From Streptomyces regalis (GTDB taxonomy: Bacteria > Actinomycetota > Actinomycetes > Streptomycetales > Streptomycetaceae): a stretch of DNA of 53,362 bases. The notes below the pieces were generated by a model. That model saw nothing but the letters and a program-made list of their open reading frames with translations, was not told where the DNA came from and did not search any database. The position numbers were made by a program, and so were the translations under genes. Below are positions 53,322 to 53,362 of this stretch, in pieces. How positions within the stretch are numbered: position 1 is the stretch's first letter; the number at the start of each line of letters is the position of its first letter. The stretch covers positions 1 to 53,362 of the forward strand of contig NZ_LLZG01000369.1 of the NCBI RefSeq assembly GCF_001509475.1, given 5' to 3'.

Positions 53322-53362
53322 GTGCGGGTGTCTGCGGATGTCGGCGAGTTATCGGGGCTGGG
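53322..53362 (+). CDS. Possible start of a transposase, cut by the window edge
   Basis: GTG 53322 opens VRVSADVGELSGLG and runs off the end. The N-terminus and the preceding GGGCCAATGCCGTTGTTTTAG-like stretch in part (53263-53280) recall the left end of IS4-type Streptomyces elements. Only 13 codons are visible, so this is tentative. Confidence 0.3.
   Translation, partial: MRVSADVGELSGL

Overview
The window is GC-rich, actinobacterial chromosomal DNA, most likely from a Streptomyces. Supporting signs are strong G/C preference at third codon positions, frequent GTG starts, purine-rich ribosome sites, many 4-bp ATGA/GTGA gene overlaps, a six-gene mce lipid-import operon with two YrbE permeases, a mycobacterial-type type VII secretion (T7SS) cluster, and G/C-rich intergenic hairpins. 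I see no rRNA, tRNA or CRISPR array.

Positions 1-18 kb hold ordinary metabolic and envelope genes: a beta-lactamase-fold hydrolase and Bcr/CflA exporter, a Gfo/Idh/MocA oxidoreductase, a Tat-exported PhoD phosphatase, an SDR, an aldo/keto reductase, an NTF2-like protein, DoxX, a YciI-like protein, a MazG-like protein, a Baeyer-Villiger monooxygenase translationally coupled to a beta-propeller (SMP-30-like) protein, a degenerate OmpR-type regulator, a lipase-like hydrolase, an exported lytic transglycosylase, and an ECF-type sigma factor with a membrane anchor and Pro-rich tail. A frameshifted copy of that sigma tail lies 470 bp downstream.

Positions 18.4-29.4 kb form one mce operon: ATPase, YrbE-A, YrbE-B, MceA-F and two Mce-associated membrane proteins. 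Most junctions overlap by 4 bp. It should encode a lipid or steroid importer. A DUF429 gene follows, then a clear pseudogene of a secreted amidase_6-type protein, broken by a 4-bp duplication and lacking its catalytic core.

Positions 32-50 kb form the most unusual region. A T7SS (two WXG100 proteins, mycosin, EccB and EccD on the minus strand; EccC divergent on the plus strand; no EccE seen) is flanked by conflict-type genes. On one side are an HEYGH metalloprotease-TPR protein with a small leader ORF, and a three-helix membrane protein resembling TRADD-N-associated membrane domains. On the other side, directly after eccC, are a TIR protein and a SLOG protein that look like one split gene, a two-helix membrane protein, and a TIR-NB-ARC (STAND) protein. 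The last two share a C-terminal domain of about 115 residues, which suggests a homotypic adaptor linking a membrane component to a TIR NTPase. I propose this as the candidate undescribed system.

The right edge (50.3-53.4 kb) has a 3'-truncated IS5-type transposase with a probable programmed -1 frameshift, a tandem double-IclR regulator, a MITE-like inverted-repeat element bounded by CTAG, and what may be the first codons of another transposase.
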